Shown here: piece by piece, positions 63,938 through 64,000 of the stretch
How the letters are laid out: every line of letters starts with the position of its first letter
Position numbering within the stretch: position 1 is the stretch's first letter
Origin: Oricola cellulosilytica
GTDB taxonomy: Bacteria; Pseudomonadota; Alphaproteobacteria; Rhizobiales; Rhizobiaceae
Length of the DNA: 64,000 bases
Assembly: GCF_019966575.1 (NCBI RefSeq)
Contig: NZ_JAINFK010000003.1
Coordinates: forward strand, 1-64,000
Reading direction: 5' to 3'
Notes under the pieces: generated by a model
What the model saw: only the letters and a program-made list of their open reading frames with translations
Told to the model about the DNA's origin: nothing
Databases searched by the model: none
Position numbers and translations under genes: made by a program

Positions 63938-64000
63938 CTATTCCGCCGCCTTTAGCGCCGGCGTTTCGATTTCGGCGCCGACATTGCGCACTTTGATCGT
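63938..64000 (-). CDS. 3' end of an unidentified upstream gene (partial)
   Basis: Twenty codons and a TAG stop are in the window: TIKVRNVGAEIETPALKAAE. The stop is 14 nt before livH on the same strand, so it belongs to the transporter operon. In such loci the gene here is commonly livG or an AMP-binding ligase; 20 residues do not decide which. Confidence 0.55.
   Translation of the reverse strand, partial: TIKVRNVGAEIETPALKAAE

Overview
The window is a high-GC, densely packed stretch of heterotrophic alphaproteobacterial DNA. It is most likely from the Rhizobiales (Phyllobacteriaceae/Rhizobiaceae-like), judged from the frcBCAK fructose module with its ROK regulator, the start of an ALAS-type hemA, the Lrp-controlled putA without its own DNA-binding domain, and the many ABC uptake operons. 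This placement is by family resemblance only. I saw no rRNA, tRNA, CRISPR array, insertion sequence or prophage.

Regions: (1) 1-78, the first 26 codons of hemA, running off the left edge. (2) 270-10721, a leftward operon with a complete sugar ABC transporter, a TIM-barrel isomerase, a Gfo/Idh/MocA dehydrogenase, an aldo-keto reductase and a GH43 beta-xylosidase-like enzyme. A divergent LacI regulator faces it and a LacI-type palindrome lies just before the binding-protein gene. (3) 10752-14070, a copper operon (copA, cueR, cytochrome c) behind a textbook MerR/CueR promoter. (4) 14199-18331, a catabolic operon (FAH hydrolase, unusual metallo-beta-lactamase-fold protein, small membrane protein, FAD monooxygenase, DUF2783) with no ring-cleavage dioxygenase. 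(5) 18390-22348, a DevBCA/MacB-like exporter with a TetR regulator and a perfect 9-bp-arm operator over its promoter. (6) 22441-29866, a fused E1 alpha/beta oxo-acid dehydrogenase, a ROK regulator and the frcBCAK fructose uptake and kinase genes, with a 12-bp-arm operator between the divergent genes. (7) 29867-30584, a 718-nt stretch without a convincing gene but with strong inverted repeats and two DnaA-box-like sites.

(8) 30585-45138, the reductive pyrimidine (or hydantoin) degradation locus. A nine-gene leftward operon (omega-aminotransferase, methylmalonate-semialdehyde dehydrogenase, beta-ureidopropionase, dihydropyrimidinase, ABC ATPase, a small protein, two permeases, an NMT1-like binding protein) ends at a clear intrinsic terminator. 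RutR is divergent from it, with a near-perfect RutR box between. The dihydropyrimidine dehydrogenase subunits preT and preA lie further on with a VOC protein between them. A VapBC toxin-antitoxin pair with its own 8-bp repeat operator is wedged between rutR and preA. (9) 45172-49274, putA and its divergent Lrp-type regulator. (10) 49283-50940, a CoxG-like SRPBCC protein and an LLM flavin-dependent oxidoreductase. (11) 50917-64000, a leftward run joining a Liv-type ABC transporter, a phenylacetate-CoA-ligase-like enzyme and the leucine/isovalerate (liu) pathway from isovaleryl-CoA dehydrogenase to HMG-CoA lyase.

Most of the window is therefore uptake plus catabolism, each locus with a local regulator. 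The parts least explained by known biology are the 718-nt non-coding region, the short-leader or leaderless VapBC module with its repeat array, the small protein inside the pyrimidine operon, and the metallo-beta-lactamase-fold protein that has lost part of its metal motif.
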